From Eopsaltria australis (taxonomy: Eukaryota; Chordata; Aves; Passeriformes; Petroicidae), in NCBI GenBank assembly GCA_034509425.1, contig JAVTVJ010000994.1, positions 248,001-312,000 of the forward strand: DNA of 64,000 nt, written 5' to 3'. How positions within the stretch are numbered: position 1 is the first letter of the stretch; each line of letters begins with the position of its first letter. The notes under the pieces are model-generated. The model had not been told where the DNA came from. It saw only the letters and a program-made list of their open reading frames with translations, and did no database searches. Shown in pieces: positions 11,394 through 23,900 of the stretch. The position numbers and the translations under genes are program-made.

Positions 11394-11665
11394 CTGTGGG
11401 GCATGCCGGTGGTGTAGGCGATGGTGAACTCGTGGGACAGCTCGCACACCCGCAGGTACCAGTTCATCTCCAGCTCCCGCAGCAGCGCCAGGCGCCGGGA
11501 CCGCTGCTGGGGCTGCCCGGCCCGAGCCCGGCCCTCCTTGCTGCCCTCGGCCGAGCTTTTCAGGGCTCTCTCTCTGCTGCCCAGGGACAGCACCGACTGC
11601 TTCCTCAGCTTCAGGGTCTCATCGGCGTTCTTGCCCCCCACGGTCCCCGTGCGTGCCGCCAGCAT
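11394..11665 (-). CDS. KCNAB1: KCNAB1 alternative first coding exon, Kv-beta-1.3 type
   Basis: This exon encodes about 91 residues of a voltage-gated potassium channel beta-subunit N-terminus. It begins MLAARTG, the signature of the mammalian Kv-beta-1.3 inactivation peptide in which Arg5 and Thr6 are reported to matter for pore block and lipid sensitivity; both are present. Further conserved blocks are LRKQS near residue 20, then LALLRELEMNWYLRVCELS, and the closing TTGMPHR. The ATG at 11663-11665 has a G at -3. The reading frame is open further upstream but has no ATG there. The donor is AG|GTACGT and leaves the same half-codon as the 8436-8653 exon. Both exons must be spliced to shared aldo-keto reductase exons outside the window. 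The assignment to KCNAB1 is firm; the isoform number is from memory. Confidence 0.92.
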
Positions 11666-12963
11666 TTCGAGTCCTGCCTCGGTGCGAAGGCGCTGAGCCG
11701 CTGCCCTCAAATCATTGGAAACGATTCCAGCGCGCTCTTTCTCCCTCTATAACCTCACGCCGGCCGCAAAGCTGTAATTAGAGACGTGTCTGCGGGGCTT
11801 AACCAGAAAGGAGAGCTGCAACCTTCTCATGGAAACATCTGTAGCGGCTCCGCCGTGCCAGCGGCTCCGCGGCCGGGGCGGGGGACAGCCCTGGAAAACA
11901 TCGCCCAGGGAACAGCCCGACGCCTCAGCCGGCCTTGGATGGACGAGGGCTCTAGGTAGAGGCTTCTGGAAAACCCGTGCGGCTCCCCGGCGCCGTAAAC
12001 ATCGGAGGTGAAGTCACACGTGTCACCTTGGGGGCGAACCCTCGCCCACGTGGGCTGGCCCGGGCAAATTGCAGCGCTGTTCGTGCCGGCGCCGGAGCAT
12101 CCCCGGAGCGGAGCATCCCCGTGCCCAGAGCCCGGCCAGGCTGGCCCTGCCCTCCTCCTCCTCCTGCAGCTCCTCGAGTCACCCCATCGAGCAGGAACTT
12201 CCGTTCTCCGAGGGATCTGTAGGAATTTGAGGGTTTGGTCACCCTTAGGATGGGAACAAAGTTCCGAGCGCTCCCGAGCAAACGGTGTTTGGGAAACGTA
12301 CGGAAGGGCAGACCCCGGAACGGCATTAATTCCCCTCTCCGGTCTGCAATGTAAAAGCTGATACAGAGATTACAGCTCTAATCACAGCGGCCACTTTGGG
12401 AGCACGGGCAGAGCCGTGTGCAGGGAGAGCCGGCACGGCAAAAACCCCTCTAAGACAGCGGGATTTTAAAGCCATTGCTTCAAAAGCATTGTAATCACCC
12501 CAAAGCAGAGCCGGCACCCCCCGTGCCCCGCAGGGGCTGATGAAAGGATTCCTGGGATCGGGGCAAGGGGAGCTCGGGTCCCACTCCAGCAGCTCTGGCA
12601 CCAGCTCGGGATGGTTCTCCCACCTGAGCCTTGCAGATCCCCAAGGCTGGAGACTCCCCCAGCCTCTTCCGACATCCATCCCAAGGCTCCCAGGCTCCAG
12701 GCTGTGCCCGGCTGCCCTGCCTTACCCCCTACCACTTCCCAGGCGGGTTCGGATCCCCTCCTTCCTCCATCCCTCCCCTCCGGGCACTCCCGGCTGCTGT
12801 CGGGTCCCCTCTCAGCCACGTGGGACTCTCACCACCCCTCAGCCCTGGGGACCCCCTGAGCCAGCCAGAGCCCTGGGTGAGGGGTGCTGGGAGCCCAGCA
12901 AAGGCCCGACCTGCTCTGCAGCCCCACACGGCTGCTCACCGTGCTGCCAGAGAGCTTACAGAA

Positions 12964-13013
12964 CAAAAAAAAAAACCAAAAAAAACCACAACAACAAAAC
13001 AAAACAAAACAAA
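12964..13013. repeat. A-rich simple repeat
   Basis: Runs of A separated by C, ending in several AAAAC units. Confidence 0.8.
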
Positions 13014-14869
13014 AAGCCCTTTTTAGCTGCTTTTCCAGATAGCAGTTCCATCACCTTTTGGAACAAATCTTACAAATGTACCTCGAACAGGAACTAGTGC
13101 TATCCAACCCATTTAGCAGGTATGGCACTAAAGCATCCACTGGAAGTTTAGCAAAACTATAGAAAAATGACTCAGACTTTGAGCTGTTGGAACATTCCAG
13201 TTCTGTGCCTGTTCCAACGTTTTTCCTCGTTTGTCCTTGAACTTTTAAAGTGTTTCCCAGAAAGGAAAAGGTTTCCAGCAACTCCAGAAGCCTTTAAACC
13301 AACCTTGAGCAGGGAAGCAACTCATGCTTATTTTACACGTACACGAGTTGAAGCCCCATGAGATCCTTCAGGTCCTTCCATGCTGAAGTTGGTTATCAAA
13401 AGACAAATAAAGTTCTTAATGAGCTGGATAAAAGGCACATTGTGCTTCCTCAGCCTCCCGCGTTTATCATTCTGTTAACCACAGAAACGCCGCGCTGTTT
13501 CCAAAGGCTCCGAGGTATCAGTCACCTTACAAGTGACTGAAATGAAATGGAAGCAGCTGCGGGCGATTTGTCGCTCTTTCGGAGGAGCATTGTCGTGGTG
13601 TCGCGGGTCATTGTGAGCCCGGCTGTTCCCTAACGCGGCGCTCAGGCAGGAACGCCGACGGGTTTTGTGTCCCGGGTGATTCTATAGCCCGGCACGAAAG
13701 GAGAGCCCGGCTCGCCTTATAAAAATTGCAGGACGATTGATTTCCTGAAAGCAAAGCTGCCGTGAAATATTGATACTGGAATCCTCGGCTCCCGGAGCCG
13801 TGGGCACACAGCGGGATCCAGAGGGCCGGGGGTGTCACCTGCGGGGCCAAACCCACCCCAAACTCCTCCTGCTGCTGCACCTGGCACAGGACCAGCGTGT
13901 GATGCTGCAGTGAACAACGCTTCAAACTGATCCCTGCTCAGGGCTGGGGGCACCTCCTGCGTTCTGTATTCCTTTTATATTGCCTCATGTTCCTTTTATA
14001 TTCCCTTTTCTAGGCAATCATCTGTTAAAGCAATATATAATATAAGTATGCATTTCTAACTTACCTGTACACTGTGTAAACATACAGAATCATGTTTAGG
14101 AGCTCCCTACCTGCAGCTCATTATGAATTATAACTGATTATTGTATTAATTATACAATATTATAGGACTTACTTTTATTAATAAATTACACCAGGTTTTG
14201 AAAATTTCTCTGGCTCTTCTTAAAACACTTCCTAAAATCTGATTTTTGTTCCAGCTGCAGTTCCCAGAGTTGGACACATGAAATGGGAACCATCTCCTGT
14301 CAGGGGGTGTCCCAGGGCCTCCCCTCTCCTGTCCCCCCTTGTTGATCTCCCTGTGCCTAGAGCAGGGCCCTGCATTTACAGGGAATTAAACACAGTCCCG
14401 GGCTTGGGGAGCCAAGGGAGGGCCCGGGAGCACCGAGGGGTGCAGAGGGACACAACAGCCTTAAAACAGCCTTAAAACAGCTCTAAACCCCCCAGTGCAG
14501 TTTGTGCCACTGGTTTGAAAGCAGGAAATTTCGGTACCACCCAGCCTGGATCAGAGCTCGGGATTAATCCATTTTCCTCTGGCTCAGGCACCCTTTCAGC
14601 CAAGCCTCCTGTTTTCAGATGTAAATCAGAGAAGCTCCTAAACCCCCTGCAGCAGCTGTTTTCTGCTCTGGGAGGCAGGAGGTCGCCTGGATTTGTTAAT
14701 GCTCTGCACACAGGGCCCCTTTTAAACCTGGTTTTAAAATCTCCCGAGCAGATTTCCAGCAGGATGAGCCAGTCCAGTGACACCTCTGTGCTGGCCAACA
14801 AGACCCCACAGTGGCACACACAGGAAGCCCATCCTGACTTTCTGCACCACAAGTTCATTTTGATAGAGC

Positions 14870-15275
14870 AACGGAATGGTTTGGGTTGGAAGAGACCTTA
14901 AATCCCATCCAGTGCCACCCCTGCCATGGCAGGGACACCTCCCACTGTCCCAGGCTGCTCCAAGCCCCAGTGTCCAGCCTGGCCTTGGGCACTGCCAGGG
15001 ATCCAGGGGCAGCCACAGCAAATCTGGGAATTCCAGCCCAGCCCCTCCCCACCCTCACAGCCAGAAATTCCTGCCCAATAGCCCATCTAAATCTCCGCTT
15101 TTCCACTATGAAGCCATTCCCTGTGTCCTGTCCCTCCATGCCTTGTCCCCAGTTCCTCTCCAGCTCTCCTGGAGCCCCTTTAGGCCCTGCAAGGGGCTCT
15201 GAGCTCTCCCTGGAGGTGCTCCTCTCCAGGTGAGCACCTCCAGCTCTCCCAGCCTGTCAGTGCCTCGTTCCAGAG
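14870..15275 (-). mobile_element. CR1 LINE 3' fragment, about 400 bp
   Basis: The longest copy here: AATGGTTTGGGTTGGAAGAG at its 3' end, GGGATCCAGGGGCAGCCACA, and extending past CCATTCCCTGTGTCCTGTCC and GGAGCCCCTTTAGGCCCTGC into sequence further upstream in the element. Confidence 0.9.
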
Positions 15276-15864
15276 TAAAGGAATGCAGGACACACAGTCT
15301 GATCCTGCAATTCTCCAGTAATTCTACACATTCACAGTTCATCCTTTCTTAAAATGATCCCAAAATCCACCCTTGCTCTGCAGACCCCACAGCAGCCTCT
15401 CATTATCTGTTCCCTGCATTTTCTCAGCTCCACACCCACACATCCTAAACCTCTCTGCTCACACAGACAGGATCAGCTCAAGACAGACTAACGAGCAGCA
15501 GTTAATCACCTGGAAGGGCCTATTTAGAGAGGTTTAAGCAGAACACTACAAGCCTTGCCCAGGTACAGACTGTTTTGGGATGGACCTGTCAGTGATCCCT
15601 AAGCAAACAAATGAGTTTGGTCCCACAGGAGCCCAACATTCCCCCTGCCTGATCCAATTAACCACGGAGCTCTGCTGCTCCCGGTAATTGAAACCCAGTC
15701 AGGGAGAGATTCATTAAGGGGTTTAATTGGGTTTAAGTGTCTCACCCTGCTCTGACAGCGCTCAAATGTGGTGGTGTATGAACCTCTGCTGGGCCAGCAG
15801 CTTTGTGCCTGGGCATCCTCAGCAAAGCTGCTCCCACAGCATGGAACCCTGGAGTCAGCCAGCT

Positions 15865-15915
15865 CCTAAATGACCTCTGAGATCACTGAGTCCACCTGTT
15901 AGCCCAGATCCCAAG
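15865..15915 (-). mobile_element. Possible CR1 fragment
   Basis: ATGACCTCTGAGATCACTGA then GTCCACCTGTTAGCCCA resembles the 3' end of another CR1 subfamily. Confidence 0.4.
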
Positions 15916-16411
15916 AGCAGCCCCTGGGAGAGCTCCCAGCTGCCTCCCTGAAGGGCATGGGGTCACAGCAGCCTTGAGTGAGCCAATCTGCTGGAATTAA
16001 AATCTCAAGTGGAAGTGGCTCTCTCCAGCCTTTTATCTTCTCCAATAATTTCTAGATGTGATTGTAGGGCCAAAGGCCAGTCCCAGCACACCCAAGTGAA
16101 GAGGGAAATTCCTAGCTCTGTTAATTAACTCTTTTTTCTCCTCTTTGCTGAGTTCAGGGAGGTCACTCACGAGCAGCTCTTCTGGGCTTGCTCTGACTTG
16201 CACCAAGCAGTGACCAAGCAACCCGTGATGGGAAAGGGGAAAGCTTCCCAAGGCCAAGGAGAGTCCAGGCACTCAGACCTCGTTGGAGGCCTGTGCTGGG
16301 GCTGAAGGAGGCCTTTGATGATCCCTGACTTGCTCAAGCAGCACGAGAAGGTGCAGAACCACCCACATGGTCTTTGCTTTCCTGCATGAATTTCTGTAGC
16401 CAAGCAGGTGC

Positions 16412-16553
16412 TGAGCAATTGATTCCCTGCTGAGCAGGTGAGTGCTCCCAGGATGAATTCAGAACAGTTCTGGCCATGCTCCTGAGCAGTTGATTCCCTG
16501 CTGGGCAGGAAATGCTCCCAGGATGAATTCAGAATGTTCAGATCCTGTTCCTG
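16412..16553. repeat. 71-bp two-copy tandem duplication
   Basis: TGAGCAATTGATTCCCTGCT at 16412 recurs as TGAGCAGTTGATTCCCTGCT at 16483, and both are followed by GCTCCCAGGATGAATTCAGAA. The offset is 71 bp with about a dozen differences, so it is a diverged local duplication. Confidence 0.8.
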
Positions 16554-16924
16554 GAGGATTGTGTTTGGTTTCCAGAGCTGGGGAGTCCCAGCTGTGGCTG
16601 AGAGCTGTGCCCACCCCATGGAGCAGACAGGGGACACAGCACTGTCCCTCCATCCCAAACCATGCCAGAAGCCCTGTCCCCACCCCAGCTCTGCCAGTCC
16701 TGGCACATCCCTGGAGCCCGCAGTGCTGTGGCATTGCCATGGCAATCAGCACCACACAGGGACTAAAAATAAACCCCAGCTCTGCAGAGCACAAAGATCA
16801 TCCCCAATCCTGACTCAGCCACCTCCAAACCCAGGGGTGTGTGTGAGGTGCTGGCTCCCTGCTCCTCTCCATCCCCACTCATCTCTGCAGTATTCAACAC
16901 AGGGTCAAGGACTTCTCAGACAAG

Positions 16925-17150
16925 GCTGTGACATTGTTCAAAGTTCTTTATTATACAGAGACACAGACTACTACAGATCACTCTGGGACTAACTTGCTAA
17001 GACTACTCCTGTAACTCCTGCCATGGCTACTCCCTTGTGGCTACTGCCCACTGCTATGAAGTGAAAATTCCCTTTATCCCATCCCACACCCAGGATGTGC
17101 CATCATACAAACAGAAAAGATAAACAATCCCCTAGAAGGTCACAGCCTAC
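16925..17150 (-). mobile_element. Possible solo LTR or other retroelement 3' remnant
   Basis: On the minus strand the segment ends in a TCTGTATAATAAAGAACTTT-type sequence with AATAAA at 16947-16952, a layout resembling the R region of an avian endogenous retrovirus LTR. I could not find clear terminal dinucleotides, a target-site duplication or any retroviral coding sequence, so this is only a suggestion. It could equally be the 3' end of an unrelated transcript. Confidence 0.25.
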
Positions 17151-18080
17151 AATACTCTCACACAATGGGTGCAGAAGGCCACAAGCCCATGATCCTCTTT
17201 CCCATGCCTATCCCTGGTGACCTGGATGTGCTCCCTGGGCACCTCTGGGCCTTCCAGGCCTGCTTTTCTGTAACACAGATAGTGTAACCCTACAATCCCC
17301 TCTGTGACCCAGGGCTGGCTGCTGAGCTCCCTGGCACAGGGTTCCTTCAGCCCTGACCCAGCCCCAGCTCTGCCACTGAGAGTACCCAGGAGAAGGTGGG
17401 CACCACTCTTGTTCACATCCAGAAATCCCCCCTTTTTTCCCTCCAAAACCCCCCAAATCTGACCAAATCCTCCTGCATTTGCAACACCCTGAGCAGCATC
17501 CCCTCCAAACCCACACAGCTGGGCCAGCTCTGGCTGTGGAAGGAGAAGCTGGGCCCTTGCCAGGGACTTGCCCCAGGTCACCTGGCCCAAACTGTGACAA
17601 AATTACTGCAAGAGTCCATTCCAGTGCTGGAAGCATTTCCCAGGGCATAAAAGCTGCTCCAGAACAGCATTCCTGGGCATAAACCCAACAGGAGCCAGGG
17701 CCACCAGGGCAGAGCCACACCCTGTAAGGAGCAGACACCCTTTTCCTTAATTAACACTTCTCTTAATTAACACACAACTCAAACTTGACTCTCCCCAGAA
17801 CTTCATTTACCCTACACTATTTTTTCCACCCTAAATAACGTTAAAAAAAAAGAAGAAATCCTGCAAGCAGCATTGTACTGAGCCCTGTATCCCAAACCAC
17901 TCTGGGGAAGGAGCCACAAGAAAAATATCCCAGCTCTAAAGGGGTTCTTGAGCACACATTTAAAACCAATTATATCCATAAAAACAGCTTTTTCAACCCA
18001 AAATACATAATACAATTTTTACACATAAGCCCTTAAAAATTAAAAAAAAAAAAGTCACACCAATGTTCAAACATAATATT

Positions 18081-18086
18081 TTTATT
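18081..18086 (-). promoter_or_regulatory. Possible distal GMPS polyadenylation signal
   Basis: AATAAA on the minus strand about 2.7 kb beyond the GMPS stop codon, inside an A/T-rich stretch. It would serve an extended 3' UTR if the nearer signal at 20387-20392 is skipped. Confidence 0.3.
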
Positions 18087-20386
18087 TGTGGATAAAAATT
18101 AAGGCTCACAGTACTTTATCATTTCACAAGCAGAAAAATGTTAAAAATTGAGACTGATGGGGAGCGCCCCCGGTACAAATTCCTCTAATTGCTGACATGT
18201 TTTACTGAAGACTCGAGGTGAACAATTGTACAGGGCAGCTACAGGTATTAGTTTGTAAACTAGGTGCTAAATAGAACTGGTTTTTAAGAAACGCGAACAG
18301 AGGATGATGTTTGTCTCCACTCTGGCTGTCCAGGACACAGGGATTCCACAGAAACACCCAGAACTGCTGGGATGAGCACACCAACCTCCCCAGAACAGCC
18401 CAGCAGGGCAACAACGCATGGCACAGCTGCAGACAGGGGCTGAGGGCCACAGATCCACTTCAGTAAGACATTTCCATTCATAGTGCAATAGTTTACGCCT
18501 AAAATGTTCAATATTCAACTTTCTGACCTAGAGAGGAGCATGAAGCTGCTGCCCAGCTCCAGGAGGGCAGAGGGAGCAGCCCAGGGGCTGAAGGATGGTG
18601 ACTGCAGGGCAGACATCGTGCCCAGGGTCAGGATGCAGTTCCAAGGAGGCTTTCCCAAGGGTGCAGCATGCAGGGAATGAAAGGTTCCTGCCCAGGAGAG
18701 CTGCAGGGTGTGTCCAGGGGCAGCACCTCCCCTGCAGCCCTCACTGTGAGCACCTTTTACCCCATCACATCACAGCAACTGCAGCTGCACAGGGACAGCC
18801 TGGCAGAATCCAGCAGGGGCTGGGCTTTCAGAGCTCTCTGGATTATTTGCATTATTTTTAGTGATTCCTTCAGCTTTGCTTGTTTGCTGTCAAGGCAACA
18901 CAGCCACGAGGACGAGCCTGTTGCTGTGAGAACTGAGGGGGTTCTGCCTCTCACCAGAGATTCAGCTCTTGTCTCTGCACCCTTTGGAGTGAGGCACCAC
19001 CCAGAAATGGCAGCAGCTGCCCTCAGCCTTTCCTGACCAAACTTAAACGCACTGGAACTTCACTGGGGAGCTCTCTTTGAGGTCAGTTTTTACCTGCTAG
19101 GACAGCAAACACTTACGCACAGGGTTCAGCCAAGCACAGCTCCCCATCCTGCAGCAAAGGAATCGATAATCACTGACATCAGCACAGCTCAAAGAGGTTG
19201 TGACAGGAGTGGGTGCAAATCACCACCCCCTTTTGAAAAGGAGGTGACTGAGTTACCACTTCAGCTCCATTTGCCCACATCAACCCAGCTCAACGTGCCC
19301 AAGCTGCAAAGCCCTCCTGGAACAGGGCTGGAGGGGAGGCAGAGCCCCCCAGCCCCAACTCCTGCCCCACTGCACCCGTGTCCCCAGCAGCCTTGGCTGG
19401 GACACTCCACCTCCTCCCCCTCCTGCAAACCACCCCTCAGTGACACGGGCAAAAAAACCACATTTACACTAGTTGGCCATTTCCTAGGAGCAGAAACTTC
19501 CAAACCCAATTTCCATAACGTGTAGGCAGGGAATGTAAGAACAGGAAAACGCGTGCGACCAAAATATAGAACAAACACTTCCAATATTATTCCAGTTCAC
19601 AAATCCAGGCAAAGGCAGAGAGAAGGAGCTACAGCCATGAAATACTCCATGTTACTGAACAGTTTAAAGCAAGTATTTTACCCCATAATACCACAGTAAT
19701 CTGGCAGCTGAACAAAACACAACTGCTTAAACTGAAAATTCAGGATAAGAGGGATGAGCCTGGCTGCACATTCCAGTTCCCCCAGTGGGGGTAGCAGCAG
19801 GTGCCCAGCAACCTGCTCAGGTCAGAATCCAACTGCTCCTGTCACGGGACAGGATCCTCAGGTGGATGGAAATGGCTTTGCCTCAAACATCAGAAAGCTC
19901 CTGTCCAGTACCCATCTCAAATTATTGCTTCACTACCAACAGCAGAACACGAGTGACAGGAGGCTCTGCAGGGCTGGGGGGCTCACCCTGACCCAGGGCC
20001 CCACACTAACACCTAGAATGATCTTACAGATCCACCTAAGCACAACACACACCCCAAAAAAACCCTGTCAGAGCAAACATGTAGAAAATAAACTGTCACC
20101 AACACCAAGGAAGCACAGGGGCAGCACTGGGGACACACACACAGGAGGCACAGAGCCAGGAGCTCTGCTGCTGCAGCTTTCTCAGTTGCACTCCAGGTTT
20201 GCCTTTCTGCCATCCCACAGCACTCAGAGCCACGAGCTGGGACAGACACACGGACAGGCAGTGCCAGGAGAGGCCAGCACTGCTCACCCTCAGTGCCACA
20301 GCAGTGTCCAGCAGCACAGGGACAGAACATGGCATCCACAGCCACCCCACAACTCAACAGCACCCACTGCTCCATTTGGCAAAATA

Positions 20387-20392
20387 TTTATT
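20387..20392 (-). promoter_or_regulatory. GMPS: GMPS proximal polyadenylation signal
   Basis: AATAAA on the minus strand 423 bp after the stop codon, within overlapping AATAAATA sequence. It is the first canonical hexamer I see downstream of the stop. Confidence 0.55.
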
Positions 20393-20814
20393 TATAATAA
20401 ATCCGTCCCAAAGCGCTTGGTCACAAAGAATCCACTCTTCTCACACGTCTGGGCTGTAACAATGCTTTTGGTAGAAGTAAATAAACTGTCTCTTTTCCCA
20501 TAGTGTACAAAAACAAAGAGACACCGAAATGACAGTAACAGAACACGGGGGGGACACGGGGGGACTGGAAAGACAAAGGCAAAGCAGAGGGGCCTGGCCT
20601 GGCAGTGCTGCCACCATCATGTACCCGTACAGTCCTCAGCCCCACGCCGCTCTCATCCCCAGCACAGCTCTGGACTGCAGGATTATGCTCCAGCAGAGGA
20701 ATCTGATGCCATGTAGCAGCTCCAGTCACTCTTTCACAGTACTGCATGTCAACACTGGGAATGGTTTCTGATATGGTTTAGACTGCACACAGTACTTGGA
20801 TAGGGAAGAGTTAA

Positions 20815-20916
20815 TTACTCCCACTCCGTAGTTCCTGGTGGCTTTGATGTCAAGTCGTACATCACCCGAGAGATGCCAGGGATCTTCTTGATCTCTGCCA
20901 CCATCTTCAACACAAC
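20815..20916 (-). CDS. GMPS: GMPS last coding exon
   Basis: Encodes residues 661-693, starting [20 protein letters not shown] after a TGGTTGTGTT-spanning acceptor (CCACAG) and ending GTTEWE then TAA at 20815-20817. A different frame of the same DNA gives a longer but meaningless ORF. Confidence 0.95.
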   Translation of the reverse strand, partial: VVLKMVAEIKKIPGISRVMYDLTSKPPGTTEWE

Positions 20917-23900
20917 CTGTGGTTGAGAGAAAATGGAACATGAGGAAAAAGTGTGACACAGACCTGATAGAAATCATCCTAGAAAAGCTTGAGGGCACAC
21001 TGCTCACACCAATTCTGTTGGACACCAGGGAGAAGAGCCTGCTGCCATCAGCACACTGCCACCAGGCAAGAAACAAAATAACCTGAAAGAAAACCTCTGC
21101 TTTATGGTATCTGCAGCCACATTTGGGACTTGCTGACTCCGGCACAGAGCAAAGTGCCCAGGCTCACAGCTGGCATTCAGCAGGACACTGGGCTGGGTGT
21201 TCCTGCCAGTCCCTCCCAGTTGAGCCACCAGCACAGAGCAACAGCCTGGGAAAACCCCTGCCAAAGAAACCAGAAGCTGTCAAGGTAAAAAAGCCAAAGG
21301 ATAGAGTTTCCAGTGACAGTCATCTTCCAGAGCTCACAGTTAATTCATGTTAGGAATGTTCTGGGGAGAATCAGAAGTTCAGCTTCCTTAAAAATCCCCC
21401 AGTTCCCAACACCACTGACGTGACACACTGTTTGTAGTGAAAGCACAAATGAACAGTGCATTGCTCTGTACAGATTAACATTATTATTTCCCCCAGAAAT
21501 ATTGGGGTTATTTATTCTTCTATCCTTTATCTTATTCTCTATAACCTCTCCTATTTAGTCACCACACTATTACCTAGCCCTAAAATGACCACTTTTCATT
21601 TTGAAGAATGCAGTGTTTTCGTTTGGGGCTGGGTTTTGGGGTGTTTGTTTTTAGACACAAACACTGAGGTCAAATGAATCCTCATTTTATACAATGGGAG
21701 AGCTCACATGGCAGCCTGAATTGTTCTTTTCATGGATTGCCTGCCTTAAAGTAGACTTCAGTTAAATACAATTACCAACAACGTTCCTAAAGTGTGTTTA
21801 AAATAGAAGCTCAATCCTATTCCTACAGTGCATTCCCAGAGGGACAAAGTACTTGGCTGGACATGGATAAAGTTTCCCAGAGAAAAAAAAAAACCAGCTT
21901 GAACCTGACTCCTAAGACCTTTTAGTGACCTGAAGAGCAAACAGGACGCTGAGATGTTCAGCTGCAAGTTCCAGTGAAAGCAGAAGTGACAAACAAAGGC
22001 AATTCAGAACGCCAGGAAACGTCCAATTACTGATGCAAAAATTAATTCCAAACCCCAGGAACAGCCCAGGTATTTTCCTTCTTCAATTGGTGGTATTTTG
22101 GCTCAGCTTTGCTGGAAAGCCTTCAAGTTTATCACACCTCTGCCAGCCCCTCACTTTGTTAGTGCTTTTTTTTCCCCCCAAAACACCACAATATTCTATC
22201 TAATGATCATTATGAAGGAAAAAATGGCAAGAAAATCAAGATGCAGGCAAGGAGAGTGAGAGGGAAGTTGAAATGAGGCACAGAGAGCACAGGAGCGGGC
22301 AGGAGCAGCCCCTCACCTCCTCAGGCACCTCGCTGCCCGGCGTGGCTGCGATGCCCGTCATGAAGTCACTGGTGATGAAGGGCCTGATGACCACAGACCT
22401 CTGGCACGAGGGCTGCTTCTGCAGGGGGTCCCGGTCGAAATGCAGCGGGGTCAGGATTATTGGCATCTGGCTGATCTTCCCAGCGTAGCCTGCAGCACAC
22501 ACGGGGCACACGGGGCATGAGCCGGGCTCACGGGGCACCAGCTGGCACAGGTTCTGCACAGCTCCCACCTGAGCTTCCAGCTCTGAACCACAGCTGCTCC
22601 CACACCCTCTGTGGGATCTGCTCCCTCAGTTCAGGGTCGCAGCAGTGGTGCAGCTGCAAGCCAGCACTGGGGGCACTGGGAGGGCACTGGAAAAACCCTG
22701 GCACAGGTTCCCAGAGCAGCTGTGGCTGCCCCTGGATCCTTGGCAATGTCCAAGGCCAGGCTGGACAGGGCTTGGAGCACCCTGGGATGGTGGAAGGTGT
22801 CCCCAGGGTGTGGAACAGATGATCCCTAATGTCCCTTCCAAGCCAAACCACTCTGGGATCCTATAAATTGCCACTTGAGATGATCCTCAGCCTTTGCAGG
22901 CATGCAGAAAAATCCTGGCTAATCTGAGTTATCCCTGTAACTCACTGTGAATCAACTGAGGAGCCACTTTCCTTCCCACATAACATAAAACCACGGGCTT
23001 TTATCAGTCCCCATATCAAGCCCAATAAAGATGTGTTCCCAAATAAATCTTTGAAACACTCAGGAGAAAGCTCTCCAGTATCCCTGGCTGGTGGTGAGCA
23101 GGTAACTCCAGACAGTCACATTTCACTGATTTTTTAACAATCCCATTTCACTGATTTTTAACATCTCCTGAAAGGCAGTGCACAGCCCTCAATTTCCCTG
23201 TTTCAACGAGCTAAAAGTCCAAAATCCAGGTGTGTGGAGCTCACAGCGCTCAGGCTGTGTCCCTCTGCCAGCCCTGGCCTGAGCTGCTGCACAGGGAGGG
23301 TTTTTCACTAAACCACAACTCCAGGCTTATTTTTAGGAGCAATTCATTCACACAAAGCCAAGTGTCACCAAAAGTTAGCAAGACACAGCTACAGCTTTAC
23401 CAACACAGCCAACAGTGTTATCTCAGCCTTTTGAGGTTAATTCTGCACAAATCCTGTTCACACAGCTCTGCAAACCGAACGTGGATCCTCAGAGAGAGGC
23501 ATCTCCGTAACCTGATTTGTACGAAATACAGGCAGGGCTGATGCAGTGCTTCCCACACAGATCACATCTCCAAAGGTAATTAAGTGAAAAACTAAAGAGG
23601 CTGAACCTCAGAACTATTTATCCGCAGGCTCTGCCTGTGGGGCTGATCCAGGGGACTCCACACTCCCTGGCTGGGCAGGGTTGGGGTTGACAAACACAGC
23701 TTTGACTTCAAGTTAAGAAATTTCAAACCACCACAGGCCATGAGGATCACCCCAAGTGAGACCTGGCACCTGAGCTTTCCCCAAAACCAACACTATTTAA
23801 AAACTATGTCAGGTTTCCTCACCTCAGGTAAACACTGAGCTCAGCCAAGAGAAGGGATTTGGGTGACTTTTGCCTGACAGTACTTTGTGTACACATTTGC

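Larger units (their letters stand above)
11666..20386. other. Intergenic region between KCNAB1 and GMPS
   Basis: No gene is recognised. The region begins with a CpG-rich shoulder of the Kv-beta-1.3-type first exon (to about 12200), followed by an A-rich simple repeat (12964-13013), an AT-rich stretch (about 13970-14260), a long CR1 copy (14870-15275), a 71-bp duplication (16412-16553), a possible LTR remnant (about 16925-17150) and a possible distal GMPS 3' UTR (18081-20386). Short ORFs here look like chance or repeat translations. Confidence 0.6.

Noticed and set aside
11666..11710. Upstream in-frame extension of the Kv-beta-1.3-type exon
   Set aside because: The apparent start at 11710 is TTG; an extension would bury the inactivation peptide.
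11264..11752. 162-codon plus-strand ORF antisense to the KCNAB1 Kv-beta-1.3 exon
   Set aside because: It is the shadow of a GC-rich real exon joined to a triplet repeat.
16033..16272. Minus ORF with LPELSKEEKKELINRARN-like charged stretch, considered as an exon
   Set aside because: Short, no convincing splice sites or recognised family, and located in repeat-bearing intergenic DNA.
17147..17590. 147-codon minus ORF near the possible LTR, considered as retroviral coding remains
   Set aside because: No recognisable retroviral motif; composition resembles ordinary non-coding DNA.
20726..21145. 139-codon minus ORF across the GMPS last exon
   Set aside because: It is in the wrong frame; the correct frame gives the conserved [11 protein letters not shown]...GTTEWE ending.
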